Assembly (NCBI GenBank): GCA_964392655.1
Contig: CAYMQY010000033.1
Span: 1-25,860, forward strand
DNA from: M3007 sp964392655
GTDB taxonomy: Bacteria; Bacteroidota; Bacteroidia; Chitinophagales; Saprospiraceae
Length of the DNA stretch: 25,860 nucleotides
Direction: 5' to 3'
Shown here in pieces: positions 8,318-16,578 of this stretch (within the stretch, counting starts at the first letter, position 1; every line of letters begins with the position of its first letter). Made by a program: the position numbers and the translations under genes. The notes under the pieces were generated by a model, which searched no databases, was not told the origin of the DNA, and saw nothing but the letters and a program-made list of their open reading frames with translations.

Positions 8318-10078
8318 ATGACAATCAAAACCAAACTTGCGCTTGGCCTTGTGCTCCTGTTCGGCTTGCTGGTGGTGGTGAGCATCCTCGGAATGTTCAG
8401 CGTGTACACGCTGTCTGCCGATTCCGGCGCCATTCTGAAAGACAACTACCAGTCGCTGGACTATGTGCAGAAAATGCAACGAACATTGAACAACCCGGTG
8501 TTTGATGCGGCGTCGGCACTGGAGTTCAGCCATTATCTGGAGCAACAACGCCGCAATATCACCGAGCCGGGCGAAGGCGACGCTACGGATGTGCTGGCAC
8601 AGGAATATGCCCGCCTGCGGGACAATCCGGACGACAGTCTCGCTCGCCTGCGCATACGCGAACAACTCCTGCTGATCAGCGAGTTGAATCTGCGGGCGAT
8701 TGACCGAAAAAATGCACTCGCCCAGCGCACCGCCGGCCAGACCTACACCGCTTTGAGCATAATAGCCACATTTTGCCTGATCTTCGGCTTTGTTTTTTTG
8801 CTCAATTTCCCGCAGTACATCGCCGATCCGGTTCGGCGGTTGACGGAGGGCATCCGCGAAATCGCACAGGGCAACTACCGGCAACGCATCCACCTGAAAC
8901 GCCACGACGAATTCGGCGAACTTACCACCGCTTTCAATGCGCTGGCCGCCAAACTCGACGCGTACGAACACAGCAACCTTGCCTTGCTCATGTTCGAAAA
9001 GAAGCGCCTGGAAACGGTCATCGGCGCCATGCACGACCCGGTGATCGGCCTGGATGAGAACCGGCGTGTCCTGTTTGCCAATGAACCGGCCCGCACCTTG
9101 CTGAACCTTTCTGCCGAAAAACTGATCGGCAAAGACGCTCGCGAAGCGGCGCTGTCCAACGACCTGCTGCGTACCCTGCTCAAGCGCCTCGTGCAGCCGG
9201 ACAACGATCCGATCAAAATTTTTGCCGATGGCAAGGAGTCCTTTTTTCAGCCGGAAAACCTTGAAATCGCAGTTTCAACAGAGAACGATGAGGAAAAAAA
9301 GATTATCGGATATGTGCTGCTGCTGAAAAACGTGACTGCCTTCCGGGAGCGCGACCTGGCCAAAACCAATTTTATTGCCACCATATCCCACGAACTCAAA
9401 ACGCCCATTTCGTCCATAAAAATGGGCCTGAAACTGCTACGCGATACCCGTGTCGGTACGCTGAACGACGAACAGCAACACCTGCTGCATCAGTTGGACG
9501 ACGATGCCGGACGGCTGTTGGCTATTACCGGCGAGTTGCTCAAAATTGCCCAGGCGGAGTCGGGAAATATTCAACTCAACATTATCCCTGTTGCGCCCCA
9601 AAACATCATCGAAACGGCGCAACAGGTGTTGCTCGGGTTGGCAAAAGACAAAAATGTCGCGCTTGAAATTTCGGAAATACCCGAAGAAACCCTCCGGGTG
9701 CAGGCCGACGAAGACAAGGCCGTGTGGGTGTTGGCCAACCTGCTGGCCAATGCCATCCGGTACAGCCCAGCGGGCAAAACCGTGCGTATTTCAACCGTTT
9801 CCCGGCAAGACCGCTTGCGTTTCACCGTGCGCGACGAAGGGCCGGGTATCCCGGAGGAATTTCACAGCCGGATTTTCGACCGGTTTTTTCAGGTGCCGGG
9901 ATCGGGGTCGAACGGCTCCGGGCTGGGGCTTGCCATCAGCCGGGAGTTTGTGTGGGCCATGGGGGGCGAGATCGGGCTGGAGTCGGCGCCGGGCAAGGGT
10001 AGTTTGTTCTGGTTTGAATTGCCGGTGATACAGGGAACGGAACAGGTTGGTGGTATTTCCTATTCCAAAACCTCGTAA
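8318..10078 (+). CDS. Sensor histidine kinase (HAMP-PAS-HisKA-HATPase)
   Basis: A membrane histidine kinase of 586 residues. ATG 8318, 5 nt after the kdpD stop, is preferred over TTG 8309, which would overlap kdpD. Order of parts: membrane helix 1 (~8-30), extracytoplasmic domain (~31-145, probably helical), membrane helix 2 (~147-164), HAMP (~165-220), PAS (~230-340), HisKA with ISHELKTP (phospho-acceptor His358), and HATPase with Asn478 in NAIRYSP, DEGPGIP from Asp506, and GSGLGLAIS. All catalytic boxes are intact. It probably receives the KdpD signal and phosphorylates the sigma-54 regulator at the start of the island; this partner assignment is inferred from position. Confidence 0.95.
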   Translation: MTIKTKLALGLVLLFGLLVVVSILGMFSVYTLSADSGAILKDNYQSLDYVQKMQRTLNNPVFDAASALEFSHYLEQQRRNITEPGEGDATDVLAQEYARLRDNPDDSLARLRIREQLLLISELNLRAIDRKNALAQRTAGQTYTALSIIATFCLIFGFVFLLNFPQYIADPVRRLTEGIREIAQGNYRQRIHLKRHDEFGELTTAFNALAAKLDAYEHSNLALLMFEKKRLETVIGAMHDPVIGLDENRRVLFANEPARTLLNLSAEKLIGKDAREAALSNDLLRTLLKRLVQPDNDPIKIFADGKESFFQPENLEIAVSTENDEEKKIIGYVLLLKNVTAFRERDLAKTNFIATISHELKTPISSIKMGLKLLRDTRVGTLNDEQQHLLHQLDDDAGRLLAITGELLKIAQAESGNIQLNIIPVAPQNIIETAQQVLLGLAKDKNVALEISEIPEETLRVQADEDKAVWVLANLLANAIRYSPAGKTVRISTVSRQDRLRFTVRDEGPGIPEEFHSRIFDRFFQVPGSGSNGSGLGLAISREFVWAMGGEIGLESAPGKGSLFWFELPVIQGTEQVGGISYSKTS

Positions 10079-10117
10079 CATTGCCCCGCATTTTAACAAG
10101 AACAAGCAATACCCATC

Positions 10118-10969
10118 ATGGAACAGTTGGCCATGCCGGATTTCACCTCCGGCGCAGTATGGATCAGCCTGCTCACCCTCACGTTTCTGGAAATCGTGCT
10201 CGGGGTGGATAACATCATTTTTCTTTCCATCGTAACCGCCAAACTCCCGCCCAAAGACCAGCCGAAGGCCCGTAACATCGGGCTGTTGCTGGCTATGGGC
10301 CTGCGGATTATTCTGCTCTTTGCCTTGGTCTGGATCATCGGCATGAACCAGCCCCTGTTTCACATTGACCTGCCCGGCCTGCACGGCGATGTGACCGGTC
10401 AGAGCCTGATCCTGTTTCTCGGCGGCACTTTCCTGTTTTACAAGGCCACCACCGAAATACACCACAAATTAGAAAGCCCGAGCGAAAGCGACGACCCGGA
10501 TGGAGGCAAAGGGAAAAAGGCCCTGAGTGCCGTCATCATGCAGATCGCGCTCATCAACATCGTGTTTTCGTTCGACTCCATCCTCACTGCGGTGGGCCTG
10601 ACCAAGGAGCTGTCCATCATGATCATTGCCGTGGTGGCTTCCGTGCTGGTGATGATGGCTTTTGCCGGCCCGGTCAGCGAATTTGTAAACAAACACCCGA
10701 CGGTGCAGATGCTCGGCTTGGCGTTTCTGATCCTCATCGGTTTTTCGCTGGTCGCCGAAGCCGCCCACCTTGGGCATTTTATCGAAGGCGCCGTGCCGAA
10801 GGGCTACCTGTACTTCGCCATTTTCTTCTCCCTGTTTGTGGAAATGCTCAACATCCGGATGCGGAAATCACGCGATCCCATCCAGTTGCACGGCTACGCC
10901 GAAACAGCCGTTGAACAAGGTTTGCTGGAAGATGTGGACGGAAAAGACAACCCGAAAACAAACCGATGA
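10118..10969 (+). CDS. TerC-family integral membrane protein
   Basis: The 283-residue protein has about seven membrane helices. It shows the TerC signatures FLEIVLGVDNIIFLS (Asp31 in the first helix) and FSFDSILTAVGL, with a polar loop (ESPSESDDPDGGKGKK) between the halves. TerC proteins are linked to tellurite resistance and, in Bacillus, to Mn2+ export that loads secreted enzymes (family knowledge). It begins 39 nt after the kinase stop on the same strand, so it may be co-transcribed with the kdp island. Its stop overlaps the next start by ATGA, which indicates translational coupling. The metal specificity cannot be read from the sequence. Confidence 0.92.
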   Translation: MEQLAMPDFTSGAVWISLLTLTFLEIVLGVDNIIFLSIVTAKLPPKDQPKARNIGLLLAMGLRIILLFALVWIIGMNQPLFHIDLPGLHGDVTGQSLILFLGGTFLFYKATTEIHHKLESPSESDDPDGGKGKKALSAVIMQIALINIVFSFDSILTAVGLTKELSIMIIAVVASVLVMMAFAGPVSEFVNKHPTVQMLGLAFLILIGFSLVAEAAHLGHFIEGAVPKGYLYFAIFFSLFVEMLNIRMRKSRDPIQLHGYAETAVEQGLLEDVDGKDNPKTNR

Positions 10970-11778
10970 CACTCAACCTTACCCGGAACATCGTCTTTTT
11001 CGACGTGGAAACAACCGGCCTGAACGTGGTGCGCGACCGCATCGTGCAGATTGCGCTGGTCAAACTATTCAAAAACGGCGACCCGCCTGCCGAGTTCAGC
11101 GCGCTGGTCAACCCCGGCATACCGATTTCCGAGGAGGCTATGGCCGTGCATGGCATTACGCCCAAGGATCTGGCCAACAAGCCCACATTCCAGCAACTGG
11201 CGCAAAAAATATGGGACTTCATCGGCGACGCCGACTTGGCGGGCTACAACTCCAACCGCTTCGACGTACCCATGCTCATGGAGGAGTTTGCCCGCGTGGG
11301 CATGGAGTTCGACGTGAGCAAACGCCGGCTGATTGACGTGCAGCGCATTTTTTACAAAATGGAACCCCGCACGCTCAAGGCAGCCTACCGGCTGTATTGC
11401 GGCAAGGAACTCACCGACGCCCACGATGCGCTGGCCGACGTGAAAGCGACCGTCGAGGTGTTTCATGGCCAACTGACCACCTACGAGGGCAAAGACCTGC
11501 TCGATGAAGACGGCAACCTGATTCCCGCGCCGATCAAAAACGACATTCAGGCCCTGCACGAGTTCACCAATGACCTCAATTTCCTCGATGCCACCCAGAA
11601 AATACGCGTGCAACCGGACGGCACACCGGTGTTCAACTTCGGCAAGTACGTCGGACAGCCGGTGAAGGACGTGCTCGCCAAGGACAAGAACTATTACTTC
11701 TGGATTCTGGAAAAAGAATTTTCCTCCCAACTGAAGCAGATCGTGAAACAATTGATGCGGGAAGTGGAGAAAAAATAA
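10966..11778 (+). CDS. DEDDh 3'-5' exonuclease with DUF3820-like C-terminus
   Basis: A 270-residue DnaQ-type exonuclease. All DEDDh residues are visible: Asp13 and Glu15 (FFDVETTGLN), Asp100 (GYNSNRFDVPML), His153 and Asp158 (AHDALADV). After a linker, the C-terminal part (FNFGKYVGQPVKDVLAKDKNYYFWIL) resembles DUF3820, a small domain often found attached to such exonucleases. The first codon overlaps the TerC stop (ATGA). It may act in DNA proofreading or repair, or on RNA; the sequence does not distinguish these. It ends convergently with the adhesin gene, 27 nt away. Confidence 0.93.
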   Translation: MTLNLTRNIVFFDVETTGLNVVRDRIVQIALVKLFKNGDPPAEFSALVNPGIPISEEAMAVHGITPKDLANKPTFQQLAQKIWDFIGDADLAGYNSNRFDVPMLMEEFARVGMEFDVSKRRLIDVQRIFYKMEPRTLKAAYRLYCGKELTDAHDALADVKATVEVFHGQLTTYEGKDLLDEDGNLIPAPIKNDIQALHEFTNDLNFLDATQKIRVQPDGTPVFNFGKYVGQPVKDVLAKDKNYYFWILEKEFSSQLKQIVKQLMREVEKK

Positions 11779-11792
11779 CCACACATGCCCAC

Positions 11793-11814
11793 AGCCGATA
11801 GGCACTTACCGGCT
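11793..11814. terminator. Possible hairpin between convergent gene ends
   Basis: AGCCGATA (11793-11800) and TACCGGCT (11807-11814) form an 8-bp stem with one mismatch and a 6-nt loop. It lies where the exonuclease and adhesin genes meet, overlapping the adhesin stop. There is no T-run on either side, so termination is only a suggestion from position. Confidence 0.25.
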
Positions 11815-14800
11815 ATGCATCCGAACCAATTTTGCAAACCGCCAGCGTCCATTCATCTGTACACCCACGGTATACAAGCCTGGGGGCAATCCGCCGGTAT
11901 TGAGTCGAATCCATGACGCATATCTCATTTCAGGAACATGCACCAACCGCCCTGCAAGATCGAATACCTGCACGGCCTGTAACTGTCCAACACCAGTCGT
12001 TTCTATATGTGCCAGATCGTTTGCCGGGTTGGGAAAAATCCGGAAAGACGGCCCATACAAATCGGCTTCGTCGCTTTCGAGCGCGACATTCAGTACAAGA
12101 ATGATCGTACTATCGCAGCCGTTTACAGTTTTCAGGTCAATGCTATAGGTACCCGTTTGTGCAAAAACGGAATCGCCCACTACATAGGTGCCGCCCGATT
12201 CAATCGTTGCATGCACGGTGTCGTAATATTCGGGCCGGTATAGAAGTTGGACGTACAGGTAAAAACTGTCGCAGCCGTTGGCATAAAAATACGTTTCCAC
12301 TCCGGCAGGATTTTGTTCGTCGTACAGCGAGCCGTTGATGGTCAGGTTTTCACCCGGGCACAACTCGTAGATCGCGGCGCCCGCATCAACTGGCCAGAAG
12401 TACACCTGCACCTGCACCACGCTGTCGCAGCCGTTNNNNNNNNNNNNNNNNNNNNNNNNNNNNNNNNNNNNNNNNNNNNNNNNNNNNNNNNNNNNNNNNN
12501 NNNNNNNNNNNNNNNNNNNNNNNNNNNNNNNNNNNTCGGCGAAAACGCAGTTTCAATGGCCGGGAAAAACTGGAGCGACACTTGCACCACACTGTCGCAG
12601 CCGTTGGCCGCCGGGAATATCTCCGTGCCCGAAGGTTGTTGCGCGTCGTACAGGGTGCCATTGACGAGCACGCTTTCGCCCGCGCAAAGCGTCGGCGAAA
12701 ACGCAGTTTCAATGGCCGGGAAAAACTGGAGCGACACTTGCACCACGCTGTCGCAGCCGTTGGCGGTCTGGAGCACTTCCGAACCCATGGGGTGCTGAGC
12801 GTCGTACAGGGTTCCGTTCACGAGCACGCTTTCGCCCGCGCACAACGTCGGCGAGAGTGTGGTTTCGATGGCCGGCAAAAACTGAACAATGATATGCAAC
12901 GTACTGTCGCATCCGTTGGCGGCAACGAGATTCTGCGTACCGACGGGATTTTGAGCATCGTACACGATGCCGTTGATTGCAATGCTGCCCCCGACGCAAA
13001 TTATGGGCCGTATCAGTTTTTGAACGGGTGGTAAAAAATGCAGGAACACAAGCACATGACTGTCGCACAGCATGCTTGCAGTTTGAAAAATCTCCTCTCC
13101 TTGCGGATTTTGTTGGTCGTACACGGTACCATTTACGGTCAGGCTGCCGCCCGCACAAAGAGTATCGCGCAGAAAAGCATAAAATGCAGGCACAAACGTG
13201 ATTTTGACCGAAATAAATGTATCGCAGTCACCAACCTCGACGATACCAGCCGGATTATTCTGGTCAAACGTTTGCCCATGTATCGTGTAGCTGTCACCGG
13301 TACAGAGGGTCAGATTTTTTTGCACCTGTACGGGCGTTTTCGGGATTAGCCGCACCGGGACCGGCATGGTCATCAGATCGTTTTCCAGCAGCACCTGTAA
13401 AATTGTATCGTTCGGTGGTGGCCCAAAAACAGGTGCTGCCGTTGTGGCGCCGTTTGGCCACAAGTAATCAAACTCCCGGTACAGGAAATTTTTAGTCAGG
13501 GTCATGGACCAGTCGTGCAACATGCCGGAGCCTGCTTTTGCCAGCAAGTGCCAGGTGGTATTGATTGGCGTGCCGTACAGATCGGCCCACTGCCCCTCCG
13601 GGCGATACCTGCCGGTGTACGGCGCCCCGGCAATGTCCAGTTCGTTCGTTGCTTCCGGCGAAAAGCAGGTGTTGGTCAGATACCCCCCGGCGCCGTTGTT
13701 GGTAGTCAGTTCAACCCGGCCCGAATGTGGGGCTTGCAGATACAAGCGGGTGCTGGCCACTGGTGTTTGCATATCTACGCACACGTCCTCGATCATGTAC
13801 GGCGATGTGAAATAATCGTAAGGAAAATCCTGAGGATATAAGGGCGACTGCACGAAAGTTGACTGGAGGGGATACGGTGTCGGGTTGTCGAACGGAAACT
13901 GTACGGGAGGCTGAGGCTGGAACGCTGCAACAGGTTGATCCTTGCAAAGAACCTCTGTCGTTGAGTCTATTTCGGCAATATAAAACAGACGCGCACCTTT
14001 CAGTTGGCAGCCCGGGTTCAGCGAACGATAATTCAGCACAAAAAATTCGCCTTCATCTGCAATGGAATCAGCGATAATTGTGGGCTGAAACGACAACATA
14101 TTGGCGGAAACCAACCCTGATGCCGGTATATCCAGATTGTAGTCTTCTCCAGGCGTCGCCGTTCCCCCGAAGTCATATTCGATCGGTTGAAAAATCGGCA
14201 GCCAGTTGAAATAAAAATAGAGTGGTTTGGTGGTACAGCCTTCCAGGTAAACGTGGTCGGTGGGGCCAAAAACCGGATTCATCCTTGGCGAGCCGATCGT
14301 TTCCAGAAACATACCGGAATCGTATCGGCCGTCGCGCACATCGGCGATGACAAGCGTCAGGTTGTACTCCTGACAGGGAGTTACCGGAACCCTGATTTCA
14401 AATGTATCTGAAATGCCGTTAAAACCCATCCACCAGTCCGCGAAGGAATAGGGTTTTTGGTTCTGGCAAAAGATGGTATTCACGCCAATGGTTTGGCCGG
14501 ATTGCGTTTTGGCGATGTTGACCGGAACTTGACCCGATTTGTTCAGAAAGATGCCCATCAGGTCGTTGTAAGTTGTGCAACTATACTGTGGATATTCTTC
14601 TGAAGCAAAGGCAAACCGGAAGCGCAGGGTATCTACAAACGGGGTAAAATCCACGGAAAGAATTGCGGCATCATAAGCCAGATTGCCCGGGTTGAGCATC
14701 TGCACATACGGTTCGTTGACGTATGCAGGACTGATCGCGTGGTCCAAATCAAATCCGGGCACAGGTGTGTCGTGGTACCTGCCGGTAGTCAGCAAAATAC

Positions 14801-15014
14801 CCCGGTCGAACGGGAACAGGCCTTTCCCGTCTTCAAAGACCGTGTATTGCCTGTCCTGCCCCAAAAATGTGGTTGCGTGTACAACTGCCACACCCGGTTG
14901 GAACAACCTGTTTTGGTATTCCAAGGGAAAATCATCATTAACCTCGAAAGAGGATTGTGCGCTTACAGAATAACTGCCGAGCCATAAGATGACAAGAAAG
15001 TAGTGTGTTTTCAT
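11806..15014 (-). CDS. Large secreted adhesin-like protein with T9SS sorting domain (contains assembly gap)
   Basis: One gene, broken by the 100-N gap at 12436-12535. It starts at ATG 15014 with a signal peptide (MKTHYFLVILWLGSYSVSAQS). A choice-of-anchor L-type domain follows (FRFAFASEEYPQYSCTTYND), then a Calx-beta-like stretch (GTATPGEDYN) and a proprotein convertase P-domain-like module (ending HDWSMTLTKNF). About eight Cys repeats of ~52 residues come next (CAGESVLVNGTLYDAQ, then NGCDSVVQVSLQFFP). The C-terminus (FRIFPNPANDLAHIE to FAKLVRM) is a type A T9SS sorting domain, so the protein is exported and attached at the surface. The sequence before and after the gap lies in different frames only because the gap length is arbitrary. 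Base composition in the first 2 kb of the gene looks lower in GC than its neighbours. Confidence 0.92.
12436..12535. other. Assembly gap (100 N) inside the adhesin repeats
   Basis: A run of exactly 100 N lies inside the tandem repeat array, where short-read assembly typically fails. The flanks are parts of the same 156-bp unit: the left flank stops at repeat position 70 and the right flank starts at position 1. The missing length is therefore expected to be 86 + 156k bases, and every such value restores the reading frame. Confidence 0.97.
12536..13003 (-). repeat. 156-bp tandem repeat array in the adhesin gene
   Basis: Three consecutive units begin at 12536, 12692 and 12848, each 156 bp (52 codons). 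The first 70 bases of the units at 12536 and 12692 differ at one position only. More diverged copies extend to about 13330 and, beyond the gap, to about 12100. Each unit encodes a Cys..G..VNG..YD..P.G......NGCDS..V.L.F module. High DNA identity in the centre and divergence outward suggest recent duplication in the middle of the array. Confidence 0.93.
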
Positions 15015-15091
15015 ATGCGGATTTGCGATGTAAATCAGTTGCCAGGCAGATGCAGACGATATCCTGTTCGCTGCTTTTTCAGAAAACCCGC

Positions 15092-15100
15092 TACCTTAGC
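15092..15100 (+). promoter_or_regulatory. Bacteroidota-type -7 element upstream of upp
   Basis: TACCTTAGC resembles the Bacteroidota -7 box TAnnTTTG and lies 26 nt before the upp start. The same TACCTT(C/A)GCC core occurs before lpxC (20468) and before the gene at 23465. A -33 TTG box is not clear; TTCG at 15066 is 22 nt upstream. Confidence 0.45.
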
Positions 15101-15126
15101 CCCATAGGAAACACAAGCCGAATACC

Positions 15127-15771
15127 ATGATCACCAACCTTGCCGACAGCCACTCCATCGCCAACCGCTTTCTCGCCGAACTGCGCAACGCCGAACTGCA
15201 AAAAGACCGCCTGCGTTTCCGCCGAAACCTCGAGCGCATAGGTGAGGTGCTGGCCTACGAAATTTCCAAAACGCTGGACTACGAACCTGTCGAGGTGGAA
15301 ACACCGCTCGGCATCGCTACTGTGAACATGCCCGCCGACCGGATTGTGTTAGGCACCATCCTGCGCGCCGGACTGCCCTTTCACCAGGGCATGCTCCACT
15401 ATTTCGATCATGCCGACAACGCCTTCATCAGCGCCTACCGCCGCCACCACAAGGACGGCTCCTTCGACATTCAACTGGAATATGTGAGCTGCGGCGACCT
15501 CAACGACACGGTGCTCATTCTCGCCGATCCGATGCTGGCCACTGGCGCCTCGCTGTGTCTGGCGCTCAAACACCTCGAACGGCACGGCACCCCGAAAGTC
15601 ATACATGTGGCCGCCGTCATAGCCAGCACTGCCGGCGTGGAGGCCGTGCAGCGCCAGTTCCCCAACGCCCACATCTGGCTCGGCGCCGTGGACGAGGAAC
15701 TTACCGCCAAATCGTACATCGTGCCCGGTCTCGGCGATGCGGGCGACCTGGCTTACGGCGACAAATCCTGA
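15127..15771 (+). CDS. upp: Uracil phosphoribosyltransferase
   Basis: This enzyme converts uracil and PRPP to UMP in pyrimidine salvage in the cytoplasm. The 214-residue protein has the usual family length, the PRPP-binding loop LADPMLATGASL (Asp134 on), the conserved ILRAGLPFHQGML region and the uracil-binding C-terminal YIVPGLGDAGDLAYG. It starts at ATG 15127 and is divergent from the adhesin gene, with a 112-bp shared upstream region. It stands alone as a transcription unit and ends 7 nt before an assembly gap. The call is secure. Confidence 0.96.
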   Translation: MITNLADSHSIANRFLAELRNAELQKDRLRFRRNLERIGEVLAYEISKTLDYEPVEVETPLGIATVNMPADRIVLGTILRAGLPFHQGMLHYFDHADNAFISAYRRHHKDGSFDIQLEYVSCGDLNDTVLILADPMLATGASLCLALKHLERHGTPKVIHVAAVIASTAGVEAVQRQFPNAHIWLGAVDEELTAKSYIVPGLGDAGDLAYGDKS

Positions 15772-15778
15772 GGTTTTT

Positions 15779-15878
15779 NNNNNNNNNNNNNNNNNNNNNN
15801 NNNNNNNNNNNNNNNNNNNNNNNNNNNNNNNNNNNNNNNNNNNNNNNNNNNNNNNNNNNNNNNNNNNNNNNNNNNNNN
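15779..15878. other. Assembly gap (100 N) between upp and the acyltransferase gene
   Basis: A run of exactly 100 N lies between two convergent gene ends. The left flank ends GAGGTTTTT and the right flank begins with a small palindrome, AAACGTGCGTTT (15879-15890). The true size and content are unknown; a repeat or a strong hairpin could have stopped the assembly. Confidence 0.97.
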
Positions 15879-15888
15879 AAACGTGCGT

Positions 15889-16440
15889 TTACCCGATCCC
15901 CTGATTAGGATTTTTACCCGGAATGTCTTTGAAATAATTCCAGAAATAGGCCATGTCCTGCTCCTCATTGTCGGTGGGATAAAAAAGTACAGGATCAAAA
16001 AACACTTCCTTTTTGGGCCAGTTAAAAATACACAGGGCAATGGGCACTCCTGCCTGCCGGGCAATGTGGTAAAAACCAGTGCGGAATCGCTCCACTTTTT
16101 TACGCGTACCCTCCGGCGAGATGACGAGGTGCATGCGCTGGTTCTGGCGGAAGGCTTCCACCGTGGCGGATACGAAATTGCCACCCTTCCTGGACCGATC
16201 CACCGGGATGCCGCCCAACCACCGGAAAAACGCCCCGAACGGCCAGACAAACAGGGTGTGTTTGCCCACATAATTGGCGTGCATCTTGCCGGCGCTATTG
16301 ACCAGAACGCCCACGGGAAAGTCCCAGTTGGATGTGTGCGGGCCGACCGCCAACACTAATTTCGGTACATCGTACGGGTATTGGCCGGTGATTTTCCAGC
16401 CCCATAGTTTCAGGATAAAGGCGCTGAGTGCGGAGAACAT
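15889..16440 (-). CDS. PlsC-like 1-acylglycerol-phosphate acyltransferase family protein
   Basis: A 183-residue acyltransferase of the PlsC superfamily. It has the catalytic His-Asp box as HTSNWDF (the family pattern is NHxxxxD), the glycerol-phosphate-binding stretch GGIPVDRSRKGG and the block SPEGTRKK. The HTSNWD form is a variant often seen in Bacteroidota and is shorter than E. coli PlsC (245 residues). It probably transfers an acyl chain to a phospholipid or ornithine-lipid precursor at the inner membrane; the acceptor is not clear. It is divergent from the Crp/Fnr gene, and both start codons follow the same short repeat. The end lies 10 nt from an assembly gap. Confidence 0.87.
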   Translation of the reverse strand: MFSALSAFILKLWGWKITGQYPYDVPKLVLAVGPHTSNWDFPVGVLVNSAGKMHANYVGKHTLFVWPFGAFFRWLGGIPVDRSRKGGNFVSATVEAFRQNQRMHLVISPEGTRKKVERFRTGFYHIARQAGVPIALCIFNWPKKEVFFDPVLFYPTDNEEQDMAYFWNYFKDIPGKNPNQGIG

Positions 16441-16476
16441 GGTTGGATTGATTCGATTGGTTGGATTGATTCGATT
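16441..16476. repeat. 18-bp direct repeat, two copies, before the acyltransferase start
   Basis: GGTTGGATTGATTCGATT occurs twice in tandem (16441-16458, 16459-16476), directly before the - strand start codon. Read on the - strand, each copy contains AATCGAATCAATC. The same 13-mer in the + orientation lies at 16562-16574, just before the Crp/Fnr start. The three copies are arranged symmetrically between the divergent genes. Confidence 0.85.
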
Positions 16477-16561
16477 GAGGCAAAGTTTGTAAATAGTTGG
16501 TTGATGCCGGTAGTTTTCACCAAGTGCGTGAATATTTTTGATGCCTGAAGCCCAATCTGAT

Positions 16562-16574
16562 CAATCGAATCAAT
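16562..16574 (+). repeat. Third, inverted copy of the repeat before the Crp/Fnr start
   Basis: AATCGAATCAATC lies 4 nt before ATG 16579 in the orientation of the Crp/Fnr gene. The two tandem copies at 16441-16476 face the opposite way, before the acyltransferase start. The copies could be operators shared by both genes or slippage repeats in the two leaders. Confidence 0.7.
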
Positions 16575-16578
16575 CAAA

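Noticed and set aside
12342..12420. Frameshift or pseudogene in the adhesin gene
   Set aside because: The frame change falls exactly on the 100-N gap of arbitrary length. A missing length of 86 + 156k bases restores the frame.
12436..13330. CRISPR array at the repeat region
   Set aside because: The units are 156 bp, contiguous, without unique spacers, and encode protein modules in frame.
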